This document shows, one piece after another, positions 8,803-18,900 of a stretch of DNA of 64,000 bases. How positions within the stretch are numbered: position 1 is the stretch's first letter; each line of letters starts with the position of its first letter. The translations under genes and the position numbers were made by a program. Under the pieces are notes generated by a model. That model searched no databases. It saw only the letters and a program-made list of their open reading frames with translations, and was not told where the DNA came from. Location of the stretch: contig NZ_JBNGOP010000009.1 in assembly GCF_050589625.1 (NCBI RefSeq), forward strand, positions 94,783-158,782. The letters run 5' to 3'. The DNA is from Pelagihabitans sp947500445 (GTDB lineage: Bacteria; Bacteroidota; Bacteroidia; Flavobacteriales; Flavobacteriaceae).

Positions 8803-8813
8803 GTATAGGGTCG

Positions 8814-9734
8814 TTAGAAAAATCTTGGGGATTTTAATCTGTTTTCTCGAGTAATCCATTGGTACCTAAGGAAAATCTCATGGGTACCCGTGTTATAATT
8901 ATTGAGTTCGGTAATCGTATAATCATAGGCATAACCCACATTAAACTTTGGGGACAGCTGAAATCCGAACAATGCACTTACCGAATCGTCCCAACGATAG
9001 TTCACTCCTAAGTTTAACGTGTTATTCAGCAAAAAATTGGCCGAGACGTCAACAGAGATTGGCGCGCCGGTCACTTGTTTAACAAAAAACGAGGGTTTGA
9101 ACTTCAAACTTCGATTGACATCGAACACATAACCACCGATCAGGAAAAAGTGAAGGCGCTCCACTGCCTCCGACTCCTGAATTTCGTCATAGTGGGCGTT
9201 TGTAAAGATATTTGGGGTCGATAATCCCAAGTAAGCCCTGTCGGTATAGTAGAAGACACCAGCACCTATGGAAGGCAACAGTTTACTATTGATGTTTTCA
9301 TTAAAACGAGTTTCCGGTTCTCTAAAAAGGCCCTTGTTCCAGTCCAAACTGAAAAAACGGACACCTGCTTTAAGGCCGAGCGCCAAACGGTGCCCTTTGT
9401 TGTTCAAAATCAATTGATGTGCATAGTTCCCATCGATGTAGGTTTCTTCCGAGGGCCCGAGTTCATCTTGTACTATGGAAAGCCCGACACCGTCGAACCT
9501 GCCAATAGGAGAATCCAATCCAAAGGTAATGGTCCGTGGGGAACCTTCTATGCCTACCCATTGGTCCCTAAAAAGACTGATGGCGGTCAAGTGGCCCCGT
9601 GAACCGGTATACCCGGGATTTACGGTCATGGTATTGTACATGTAATGTGTTACCTGAGGGTCCTGTTGTGCATTTGCCCAGCAGGGGAGTAGTACAAGTA
9701 ACAGCAAGAATTTAAAGATTTGGGATTCTTTCAT
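8814..9734 (-). CDS. T9SS membrane protein of the PorP/SprF family
   Basis: The 306-residue protein has a signal peptide (KESQIFKFLLLLVLLPCWANAQ) and the family hallmark at the mature N-terminus: QDPQVTHYMYN, then NPGYTGS and the FRDQWVGIEGSP segment. The remainder alternates short beta strands, as expected of a small outer-membrane barrel, with the usual late motif RWDDSVSALFGFQ. PorP/SprF proteins work with T9SS type-B sorted proteins and help place one partner adhesin on the surface. Here it lies directly downstream (minus strand) of the 1932-residue adhesin and upstream of the OmpA-family gene, the usual order for such a module. The 233-base gap before it has two copies of the TTTGTTGT motif, so it may have its own promoter. 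Confidence 0.93.
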   Translation of the reverse strand: MKESQIFKFLLLLVLLPCWANAQQDPQVTHYMYNTMTVNPGYTGSRGHLTAISLFRDQWVGIEGSPRTITFGLDSPIGRFDGVGLSIVQDELGPSEETYIDGNYAHQLILNNKGHRLALGLKAGVRFFSLDWNKGLFREPETRFNENINSKLLPSIGAGVFYYTDRAYLGLSTPNIFTNAHYDEIQESEAVERLHFFLIGGYVFDVNRSLKFKPSFFVKQVTGAPISVDVSANFLLNNTLNLGVNYRWDDSVSALFGFQLSPKFNVGYAYDYTITELNNYNTGTHEIFLRYQWITRENRLKSPRFF

Positions 9735-9967
9735 GCTTATATGGGTTGGCTTCCGCTAATTTGGAAAACTTACATTGGTGTCGGCAAACAAACGCCGATA
9801 TGGATGTACTGATTAATCATTACTTCTTTTAACGTCAAAACCTTACGGTTTATGTGATTCTGCCCCCTTTTGTTGTAAAGGGTCCTCTTTTTGTTGTGTA
9901 CTACCGTTTTAGCGGTATCAACGCACTTTTTCTAGTTTAGACCAAAAATAATACTGGTCGGAATAAT

Positions 9968-12900
9968 TTACCTAGAAATATAGATCCATCCTGTTTTCAC
10001 GGGGTTTCCGTCCGCGAGGTCCAGTACATAGTAGTAGGTTCCCACTGGTAGTTTTTCGGTTATGTTTATGGTAGCGCGCCCTTCGGAGGTACCGTCCCAG
10101 GTATTGTCATAATTGCTACGTTCGTATACTTTAGTGCCCCAACGGTTGAATACCTGTAAGAGGTTGTCGGGATAGTCCTCGATACACTCTATAAAGAACA
10201 CATCGTTGGTACCGTCGTTGTTGGGGGAGAATTCGTTGAACACCGTCAAACAGTCCTGTTCGGTACCGATGTTCCCCCCATCGATCACCGTTATGGTTAC
10301 CGAAGAGCTATCGTTTGTAGTATCGATATCCAGCTGCTCCACAAAAGCGAGACTGGCGGTGTTGGTGTAATCGTCGCCCGCTACCACGGTGACGGTCAGT
10401 TCCAGTTCGGCGGTTTCGCCAGGGGCCAGGGCGGCGATGTCCCATTGTCCGGTGCTCTGGTCGTAGGTTCCCACGGAGGCGTTTCCGAGTATGAGCTGGA
10501 ACCCGTTGGGCAGTGTTTCGTCGATACCGATATTGGTGGCCTCGTCCGGCCCCAAATTCTCTGCTGTAATGGTAAACACGACGGTCTGGTTTATGGCCGC
10601 TTCCAGTACATCGGCAGTCTTTACTACTCGAATATCCGTTTCTTCCGAGAGTACCTGCATCACCAATAGTGACTCATCGTCCTCGATGGGTCTGCCAGGG
10701 TCGTAATTGTCTACGGTGGAATCGGGATCACCGGCCTCGGATGCCGTAACTTCCGAGATGAAGGAGTATTCCCCTGCCGTATTTGTTGGGGTATCGGCCG
10801 TTGCGGTAAAGGTGAAGGTAAGGGTTTCGCCGTTCGTTATTTCGGGCAACGACCACGTTATGGCATTGCCGCTCTGTACGCCACCGTTCTGTATGGAAAC
10901 AACGGTAAATCCGCTCGGCACGATGCTTTCCAAGGATACGTTGGGCGCATCAAAAGGGCCTATATTGTCCAAGGTGAGGGTAAAGGTTACCAGCTCGCCG
11001 ACATCGGCGGGCTGTAGGTCCGAGGTCATGTCGAGCTCCAAATCCGAAACGCGGTCCTGTACGGGTACTATGATGTCCAACGGCCCGCAATGGCAGTTGG
11101 ATGCGGAGGGCGTAAATGCGATCACGATATTACCCGTTGCGCTGCAGGCGTCCGGACTATCAAAACTGAAGGTCTCGGTAACATTGGCGTTCCCCGGAAC
11201 ACTTTGGGCCAGGGCCCCGGTATGTATGGCGGGCCCCGTTATGTTCCCTATCGCATCGGAACAATATACAGTGTATTGCGCCCCGGCCGGCAACGCTATG
11301 GCGCTGGTATTTTCTACTCCGAAACTGACATCGAAGGTGCTATCGCCGTTAGCACGTGTTCCTACTATAGCTTCGGGAGTTCCAAAAGCGGTAATGATGG
11401 ATTTTTCCAGGGTCACATCGGTAGAAGAAGAGCCCACCAAGGTTTCACTACTGCTACAGGATACCCCTCCGCAGGATAAGGCGCTACTGACCTCAAAATT
11501 GGCTATGGTGATCGGCACATCAACGGCACATACATTGGGTTCGTTCTTTAAGGCCACATCGAATTCATATAGAATAAAATCCCCGTTGTCCGCGCCTACG
11601 GGCATGTTCACGGTCATTTCCTCATGGTCGTCCACCACGGTGATCACCGGATTGGTAACGGAAATGAATGCCGAACTATTCAAGGAACCCGGAATGAAAC
11701 GTAGTCCGTCCGGTAGAACAATACGTGCTATATCCTCATTGGATGTTGGTCCGTTGTCCACAATGACCGTTTGAACGGAAACGGTAAAGGGATCGCACCC
11801 TTGGAAAACCCCGCCGTTGGGAGTAGTGATGGTCGTTGCGGTACTATAGCTGGATTCGGCACCGTTCAATACCAAGGGGTCGGTGGACAAGCGGGTACCG
11901 TTTCCTTCTGCGGGCACCCCGCAGGTGTTGTTCCCGAAGGCGGTATAGGTAATGGCGGTATTGGAGGTAAAGTCGCAACGGAGGTTCAGGTTCAGGTTGA
12001 TAATGGCGATCTGCTCGTCCAGATTGGCGGCATTGGATGCCCCCTTGATGCCCTGTTCCGCGGCGATCGTGGTATGGTCCAGGATGTTTACGGTAACCTG
12101 GTTCCCCGCCAGGGTAGAGGAAACGCTCTGCACGTCCCCTGACCCCCTTGGGTATTCCACTTGGATATCGTTGATCAATACGCCGGAAACGTCCCCGGGG
12201 ATATCAAAGGTGATGTAGGGATCGATCAGGTCCCCTGCATCTGCGTTTCGCATTTCCAGTCCGATGTTAAAATCGGTACAGACGTCCACGCTCGTGGTAG
12301 GTTGCTCCGTTATCAGCAACTGTAAGGTCGCACTTTGTGGTTCCAAGCGAAGCGTAAGTTGTGGGATGTAGGTAGCTGTGGCGTATGCCGCGGCATCCAC
12401 TGGGTAAGCGGCACAATCCCAAGAATTGGAGACGGGAATATCAAAACTGGAACATTCTGAAAAGGTACCAGTGAACCGTATGGTCTTACATTGGGTAGGT
12501 CCATTGCTATATTCTCCTATCTCGATCCAAGTATTCGATGCGTCCTGGGTAAATGGTATAGGTGTTTCTACACCGCCAGAGAAAAGTACCGCTTCCGAAA
12601 CGGTGAAATTGGTCGCAGTGCCCAGTTGTAACCAATTGTTGGGTATTGTGGAGGTCGTGGTACCGCACACTTCCATTTCATAGGTGATGTTGGATTGGTT
12701 TCCGCTGATTACGGGGTTGGGCGAGGTAACGGAAAAGATAGGTTTCTCGTGGGAGAAGTTTTTGGTCTGCGTCCGGACCCTAGTCAAGGGATAATCGGAA
12801 TACGCATATTCCTGATACGTTATCTCATAGGAGTTAGTGCCCGAATCGGGGGTGTCGATATTTCCCAGCACCGGCACCCGGAGAAAGAACATGACATTCC

Positions 12901-15766
12901 CTTGGATACGGCGATGTCTAAAATCAGTGTTAGGGGTTACCGTAACCTGATTTCCCGTTTGCGAGTAACTGAGCCTACCGTTAGGTACAGAGGGTGTGCC
13001 CGGAAAGCCGATGAACGTAATATTATCATTGGCTAGTGTTGTATTTTGCGGTAGGGTGGTCGTAGCCGACACAAAAACCACGGAAGGTCGAAACTCATTG
13101 GGAAAGTGATCGATGGAAGAGTTCGTATGCGCTCCTAGCCGGCTTTGATCGTTAAATGGGGTACAACCACTGCCATTACTGCCTCCAGTTTGTACAAAGG
13201 CGGAAACCTTTAGGTAGCTTGCTTCGTCCCCCAAGCTTAAACAGGCCACCTTAGCGCCACCACCATCGAAATAAAAGTACTCCCCCCTGAAATTATCTAG
13301 CGTATGTACGGTACGATCGTTAAAACTGTCGGCCCATAAAAACTTAAGCCGCAGTTCCAATTGATCTCCGGGATCAAAGCTTGATGCAAACGCTGACAGA
13401 TCGAAACGTATTCTATAGTTATTACTGCCCTCCGTTATAACCGTGGGCATGGTAGTAATGTCGAATGCGCTACCGTTGATCAGTAATTCCGACTTGTTCG
13501 GGGCCAAGGGATCCGTGGTGGGCAAAAATTCAAAAAGGTCCGAACCTCCGGCTGCTGGTCCCGGCGTCCTATAGGTAATATCAAAACTGAGATTGTCTAC
13601 AGAAATGTTATTTACTTCACCTAAGGCGGTAATCAGCATTTCGTCCCTTGCCGCATAAAAATTGGTAGCGTGTATTGCAGGGTCCAACACCGTTTTCGTC
13701 GTCATGGTGTCGTCCGTCCATCCGGCAGTAATCCGTTCGGCGTCGAAAGCGTTTATGGACGGTCCGTCGCAATTACCAGGACAAATGGCGGTTGCCGATA
13801 TGGTTCCACAATAGAGAACCATGGAAAGACAGGGGCCACTGTATCTTACGGTATACTGAAAGTCCACGGGGCCTGTAGCACTGGAACCGCAGGAATATTC
13901 CAAGGGAAATAATATATTTTCCCTCAGGGTTTCCGTATCGGGCATGTCGGTAGTTAAAAACCGAACGGTATTGGGGCCTGCCATAGAAAATTCCGGTCCT
14001 GCACCCGCCGCCAAGGTAACGCCGTTCGGAACGGTCATTTCTACTTCAAGGGATGTGTCCGGGTCGGGCGTAAAGAATGAGCGAAGGTTGCAAAAAGGCG
14101 CATCTCTTCCGGAAACGCCCAAATTGGTCAGTAAATTAACATTGAACGACTGCCCGTCGAAAATATCGGACGGATTGGTAACCGTTAATGGAGAAATACG
14201 AAAACGCCCATCATTGAAATAGGCACGATCGGCACCAAATTCATCACCACATTGGTTTCGACTAATTCCTTGAGAGCGCACGGACCAATCCCTAACAACA
14301 TCGGTACTTACTATCGGACAGTTGGGGGTATTGGGGTCAAAATCAAAGTCAAAACTATAATTCACGATCGCACCGGGTGCCAAATCGTCAAAAAAGCCAT
14401 CCCCATCCAAATCCTCGAACCCTCCGGGACCATCGGGGTCTACCCCGGGCATCCCATGATCGCTATCGTTAACAACGGCATAGGAACCGAGCCCCCTGTT
14501 TGCATTTTGGGTGTGCGGGAGTCGAACAATGGGCATCGGATTTCCCGTATCCGTGAAAATGAAGTTGGACAATAACTTGTGCGGTTGAGGCCCGTCATTA
14601 CCCCATAGGCCATTTTCGGTACTACTCAGCGATATGGTATTATAAGTTCCAAAACCAGTGTTCAACACAACGTCGAACGCCGGTACGGTTCCCTCATTTA
14701 CCATTTGGGCAAGATAGGTGGCCCCATTAACAAGATCTATACGGCCGAACGTGGTCAGTTCCCTGATATTGAGATCCGGGCCTTCCTGGGACACATTGAC
14801 CAAGGCCGAGACCGGACTGGTTACCTGACAGATTTCCGAGGTACTACACCCCCATTCGGATTGGTGCGTAATGGAGAGACTGCCACAACCTGCGACCACA
14901 AAGCGTTCTTCCAACGCCACCACTTCCGTTTCTTCGAAACTGGAATCCCCGTCGCCCACATTTCCTAAAAAGGGAGCTGCACTGAAATCGATACTATAAT
15001 AGAAGACGTTTCCCGAAACCGAGTTCGGAGTCAATGTTGTGCCATTGAACCGCAACTCATAGGAAGCGTTTAAATCGGGGTCGACGGTGACCGTATGGTA
15101 GAACAGCTGTGTGTTTCCGTTACCGGAATTGGTAATCTCTATTGGTTTTGTTATTGTTTGACCGTTGGTGGCCGTAGAGTTGCTGTAATTTAATATGGAC
15201 AACAACGGACTTAAAAAGTTATAGGAGTTGATGGTGGGGTCGGTATCCGAATCGGTCTGCGCGCCACTGGCGTTGACATAGGAAACGGTGTGTGCATCTT
15301 TAAAAAGGCCGCCGTTGTATGAAAACTGAACGGCGTCACAATCCGCGGTCTTTAGAAATCGAAATTGTACCCGGTCCGAGGTTTGCCAATTGGCGTTCCC
15401 CGGGCGCTCCAAGGTAAAAATGGGCGCGTTGGGGTCGGTGTCGTCCACGGTCAGCGTGAAATCGCCGGAACCCTCTTGATTTCGAATTTCTTCTGTTCCG
15501 GGAATATAGGAAACCCCATCGGGAAGCGTAAAAGAAATTTCAAAACTGTTGTTTTGGTCCGTTTTTGATAGAATGTTCAAGAAGGAAAAGGCATTGTTGG
15601 CGCCTCCACAGGGCCCTAGATCGTTAGAGCTTACGCCTACGCGAAAATCGGGATTGTTGATTTGGCCTGAAACGGTATATCCGAATAGGATACAGAAACA
15701 CAATATTAGATATTTTGAGCACGCCGATGCTGTAGCGGCCCTTTTAAGAAAAGTAATTGCCCCCAT
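9968..15766 (-). CDS. Giant T9SS type-B sorted adhesin with DUF11 repeats (1932 aa)
   Basis: A secreted surface protein. The N-terminus is a signal peptide (hydrophobic core CSKYLILCFCILFGYTV, cleavage near SGQ). The body is a long series of beta-rich, cysteine-poor modules; the central 1400 residues are mostly unassigned. Two DUF11 domains are visible at about 1575-1690 and 1709-1832 (LxLxMTSD/VVKTAD starts, ENLGPDEATNIG). The last 90 residues (about 1842-1932) are the gliding-motility or CHU_C type-B sorting domain: FNEFSPNNDGTNDVFFIE, FNRWGTKVYE, YDNTWDG and LPVGTYYYVLDL, ending WIYISR. Such domains direct export by T9SS and anchoring through a PorP/SprF partner, which is the next gene. 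It has Asp/Gly-rich loops that may bind calcium. The cargo's ligand cannot be told. Confidence 0.92.
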   Translation of the reverse strand: MGAITFLKRAATASACSKYLILCFCILFGYTVSGQINNPDFRVGVSSNDLGPCGGANNAFSFLNILSKTDQNNSFEISFTLPDGVSYIPGTEEIRNQEGSGDFTLTVDDTDPNAPIFTLERPGNANWQTSDRVQFRFLKTADCDAVQFSYNGGLFKDAHTVSYVNASGAQTDSDTDPTINSYNFLSPLLSILNYSNSTATNGQTITKPIEITNSGNGNTQLFYHTVTVDPDLNASYELRFNGTTLTPNSVSGNVFYYSIDFSAAPFLGNVGDGDSSFEETEVVALEERFVVAGCGSLSITHQSEWGCSTSEICQVTSPVSALVNVSQEGPDLNIRELTTFGRIDLVNGATYLAQMVNEGTVPAFDVVLNTGFGTYNTISLSSTENGLWGNDGPQPHKLLSNFIFTDTGNPMPIVRLPHTQNANRGLGSYAVVNDSDHGMPGVDPDGPGGFEDLDGDGFFDDLAPGAIVNYSFDFDFDPNTPNCPIVSTDVVRDWSVRSQGISRNQCGDEFGADRAYFNDGRFRISPLTVTNPSDIFDGQSFNVNLLTNLGVSGRDAPFCNLRSFFTPDPDTSLEVEMTVPNGVTLAAGAGPEFSMAGPNTVRFLTTDMPDTETLRENILFPLEYSCGSSATGPVDFQYTVRYSGPCLSMVLYCGTISATAICPGNCDGPSINAFDAERITAGWTDDTMTTKTVLDPAIHATNFYAARDEMLITALGEVNNISVDNLSFDITYRTPGPAAGGSDLFEFLPTTDPLAPNKSELLINGSAFDITTMPTVITEGSNNYRIRFDLSAFASSFDPGDQLELRLKFLWADSFNDRTVHTLDNFRGEYFYFDGGGAKVACLSLGDEASYLKVSAFVQTGGSNGSGCTPFNDQSRLGAHTNSSIDHFPNEFRPSVVFVSATTTLPQNTTLANDNITFIGFPGTPSVPNGRLSYSQTGNQVTVTPNTDFRHRRIQGNVMFFLRVPVLGNIDTPDSGTNSYEITYQEYAYSDYPLTRVRTQTKNFSHEKPIFSVTSPNPVISGNQSNITYEMEVCGTTTSTIPNNWLQLGTATNFTVSEAVLFSGGVETPIPFTQDASNTWIEIGEYSNGPTQCKTIRFTGTFSECSSFDIPVSNSWDCAAYPVDAAAYATATYIPQLTLRLEPQSATLQLLITEQPTTSVDVCTDFNIGLEMRNADAGDLIDPYITFDIPGDVSGVLINDIQVEYPRGSGDVQSVSSTLAGNQVTVNILDHTTIAAEQGIKGASNAANLDEQIAIINLNLNLRCDFTSNTAITYTAFGNNTCGVPAEGNGTRLSTDPLVLNGAESSYSTATTITTPNGGVFQGCDPFTVSVQTVIVDNGPTSNEDIARIVLPDGLRFIPGSLNSSAFISVTNPVITVVDDHEEMTVNMPVGADNGDFILYEFDVALKNEPNVCAVDVPITIANFEVSSALSCGGVSCSSSETLVGSSSTDVTLEKSIITAFGTPEAIVGTRANGDSTFDVSFGVENTSAIALPAGAQYTVYCSDAIGNITGPAIHTGALAQSVPGNANVTETFSFDSPDACSATGNIVIAFTPSASNCHCGPLDIIVPVQDRVSDLELDMTSDLQPADVGELVTFTLTLDNIGPFDAPNVSLESIVPSGFTVVSIQNGGVQSGNAITWSLPEITNGETLTFTFTATADTPTNTAGEYSFISEVTASEAGDPDSTVDNYDPGRPIEDDESLLVMQVLSEETDIRVVKTADVLEAAINQTVVFTITAENLGPDEATNIGIDETLPNGFQLILGNASVGTYDQSTGQWDIAALAPGETAELELTVTVVAGDDYTNTASLAFVEQLDIDTTNDSSSVTITVIDGGNIGTEQDCLTVFNEFSPNNDGTNDVFFIECIEDYPDNLLQVFNRWGTKVYERSNYDNTWDGTSEGRATINITEKLPVGTYYYVLDLADGNPVKTGWIYISR

Positions 15767-15867
15767 TTGTTTTTGGTTTGTAGGTAAAATTTGGGTTTCC
15801 AGAACACGATTTGTTCAAATCAGGTTCATATCACTAAAATAAACGGAAGGGAGTTTCGGGGGAAATC

Positions 15868-15908
15868 TTTGTTGTGTATCCGCTATTTTTAATGGTAAAT
15901 GCCTTATA
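15868..15908. promoter_or_regulatory. Shared upstream motifs of the 1932-aa adhesin gene
   Basis: TTTGTTGTGTA (15868-15878) and AATGCCTTATA (15898-15908) both recur upstream of the 2879-residue adhesin gene, and the first also upstream of sprF and of one small membrane-protein gene. They lie 102 to 142 bases before the start codon. Function is an inference. Confidence 0.35.
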
Positions 15909-15970
15909 ACTTGTTATTTCCTACTTTTTTTCACTGTTGTTTGTTGTTTTGTGTTTGGTCGTTTTTGGGG

Positions 15971-18900
15971 TTATCGGGAAATGTACAGCCAACCTGTCCG
16001 TGGGGTTGCTTCTCCGTTCCCAAGGTCGAGCAGGTAGTAATAGGTGCCTACCGGCAAACGTTCTTCGGTGGCAATGGTCGCCCTGCCCATGGAGCTTCCG
16101 TCCCACGTATTGTTATAGCCCTGCGCTTCGAAAACCAGCGTTCCCCAACGGTTATACACCTGTAAGGTGTTGTTGGGATACTGTTCTATACACTCGATAA
16201 AGAAGAAATCATTGGCACCGTCGTTATTTGGTGAAAATTCGTTGAACACTGTCAAACACTCACTTTGGGTGACCGTAGGTGTCGCTTCTCCCCGGTCGTT
16301 TTCGGTATTCGGATCGATCTGATCTACATAAATGAGTTCGGCAATATTGGTATAGTCGTCTATATCGGTCACTGTTACCGTCATTTCCAAAATAGCGGTA
16401 TCCGATGGCGCAATGCTGGGTATTTCCCAAGTTTGGGACACTTCTTCATACACCCCGTTAGCGGTATTGGTGGAAACCAGTACATACCCTTGTGGCAGTT
16501 GGTCCTCGATCCCTATGTTCGTAGCTTCATACGTACTATTGTTGGTCACCGTAATGATAAACGTAATGGTGTCCTCGAAAAAGGTTTCTGCGCTGTCGAC
16601 GGTTTTTACTACTTCCAAATCCACTGTAGGGGAAGGAATGGAAAAACGTGCCTCGTCGTCCTCACTTTGGTCGCCATCATCATTGTCCGGGGCCGAATCG
16701 GGATCATATTGGTCCGTTGTGGTCACCTGGGCCGTGTTAGTGTATTCATTGATGGTGTTGGACGGTACGTTTACGGTCACCTCATACGACACGGTTTGCG
16801 TTCCTACGGGTACGGAGGGAAGCACCCAAGTAATGGTATCCGCTGCATTGGTACCCCCGTTGTTTATGGTTCCCAAGGTGAAGCCGGAAGGAAGGTTGTC
16901 TACAAGGGTTACGTTGGTGGCAACGCCCGGTCCATCATTGGTCAATGTCAGCTCAAAAGTTACGGTATCTCCGGCATTCGGATTTTGTATGGAAGCGGCG
17001 CTTAGGGCCTTTGTCAGACTTAAGTCGGCAGGGATAAGTAGTATGGAGGCATTGTCCTCATCATCTTCGCTCTGATCACCGTCATCGTTATTTGGGGCGG
17101 AGTCTGGATCAAATTGATCGACCTGGGTCACTTGAACAATGTTCATATACTCCGCGTTCCGCCCCGTAGGGATGTTTACTGAAACCTCAAAAGTAAGGAC
17201 CACCGGCGTACCACTGGGTACATTTAGCCCGTTCCATGTAATAATGGTACCTGTCTGTGTGCCGCCATTATTAATGTTGGTAACGGTGAATCCTTCGGGG
17301 ACGGTATTTTCTATGGATACGTTGGTCGCCTCATCACTTCCGTTGTTCACCACTTCCACGGTAACCATGAGCACATCGCCCGGATTGGCATCCGATGCCG
17401 ATATGGTGTTGATAAGCTCTAGATCCGTCTGTTGCGGTGTAATGGTGGTACTGCTTTCATCGTCTTCACTTTGATCCCCGTCGTCATTATTTGGGGTCGA
17501 GTCCGAATCAAATTGATCGGAAGCGGTCACTTGCGCCGTATTGGTATATTCTCCGGGGATGTTTGCCGGTTGTTCTATAGTCGCTTCGTAAGATACGGTT
17601 TGGCTTCCTACTGGTACCGAGGCAATTGTCCAGCTGATGTTGTTCGCGGTACTTGTGCCGCCATTGTTTATGGTGCCCAAGGTGAAACCGGATGGCAAGC
17701 GGTCTTCGACGGTAACGTTGGTAGCATCGTTCGGCCCATCATTGGTCAAAGTAAGTTCAAAGGTAATGGTATCTCCAACATTCGGGTTAGGTACCGTAGT
17801 TGTTTTAACCAGGCTTAAATCCGATACCATGATTGAAACGGAGGCATTGTCCTCATCATCCTCACTTTGATTCCCATCGTCGTTGTTGGGAGCGGAATCC
17901 GGATCGATCTGATCGGCCTGAATTACTTGTACCGTGTTGGTATATTCTCCAGAAGTTCCGGTCGGGGCATTGATTTCCGCCTCGTAGGTAAGATCGATGT
18001 CCCCGGCCGTTACCGTGGCCAGGTTCCAGGTAACGACGCCTCCTGCGAAATTACCGCCATTTGAAATACTGGTCGGGTTTACGGTATACCCCACGGGAAC
18101 ATTGTCGGCTATGACCACATTGGTGGCGGTATCGGGCCCATTGTTGGTAAGGGTAACGGTAAAGATTACCGTATCGGAAACATTGGGGTTGGGTTCGTTT
18201 ACTGTTTTTTCCAATTGAAGATCTGACAATTGGCAGGTTAGCGAAGCCGAATCATCGATAACATCTGGATGGTAAGCGCCATAGGCCGCTGCGGTTACCC
18301 TCCCCGAACCATCGGTAGCCGCAGGCGATCCGGAGCCGTATTGGCCGTTGTCCGGACCGTCGGCATTCGGATCTTGATAAGCCTCGTTGGCGTCGCTACA
18401 ACCGTCGCCATCGCTATCCAGTATTCTAAGGTCGGGATTTCCATCGGTATCGCTGTCCTGTAAGGTGTAATTGATATTACCACTTTCTAAAGGGTTTTCA
18501 ACAGCGTCCGGTAAGCCGTTTGCTCCGGCACTTCCGTTTACCGTGCCGTTGGTATGGGGTTGTGTGTGCCCCGCTTCTACGGCATCAAAAATACCATCGT
18601 TATCGCTATCCACATCCAAACGGTCCACTACGGTATCGTTATCGGTATCGCGATCACAATTTGCCGAAAATACGTTAAATGGAATCAATTGCTTGGCAAG
18701 GGAAGGTCCTTCGTACCGGACTTCCAACCGTTCTCCTCCGAAACGTTCAAAGAACGGAATTTCAATCTGATAGGTGCCCGGGGCCAAGGTAATTGTGCCC
18801 GAACGCTCCCGGAAACCGTGGGCCCCATCGTTATTCACGATTTCGGCCCCGTCGATGAACAGTTTTGAACCATCGTCGGACTGGGTATAAAAAGTATAGC

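Noticed and set aside
10707..11774. 355-codon plus-strand frame inside the 1932-residue adhesin gene
   Set aside because: Antisense to a repeat-rich gene with skewed codons; low-complexity Val/Ser/Thr translation without motif.
16265..17075. Plus-strand frames of 246 and 220 codons inside the DUF11 repeats
   Set aside because: They repeat with the period of the DUF11 domains and are complements of them.
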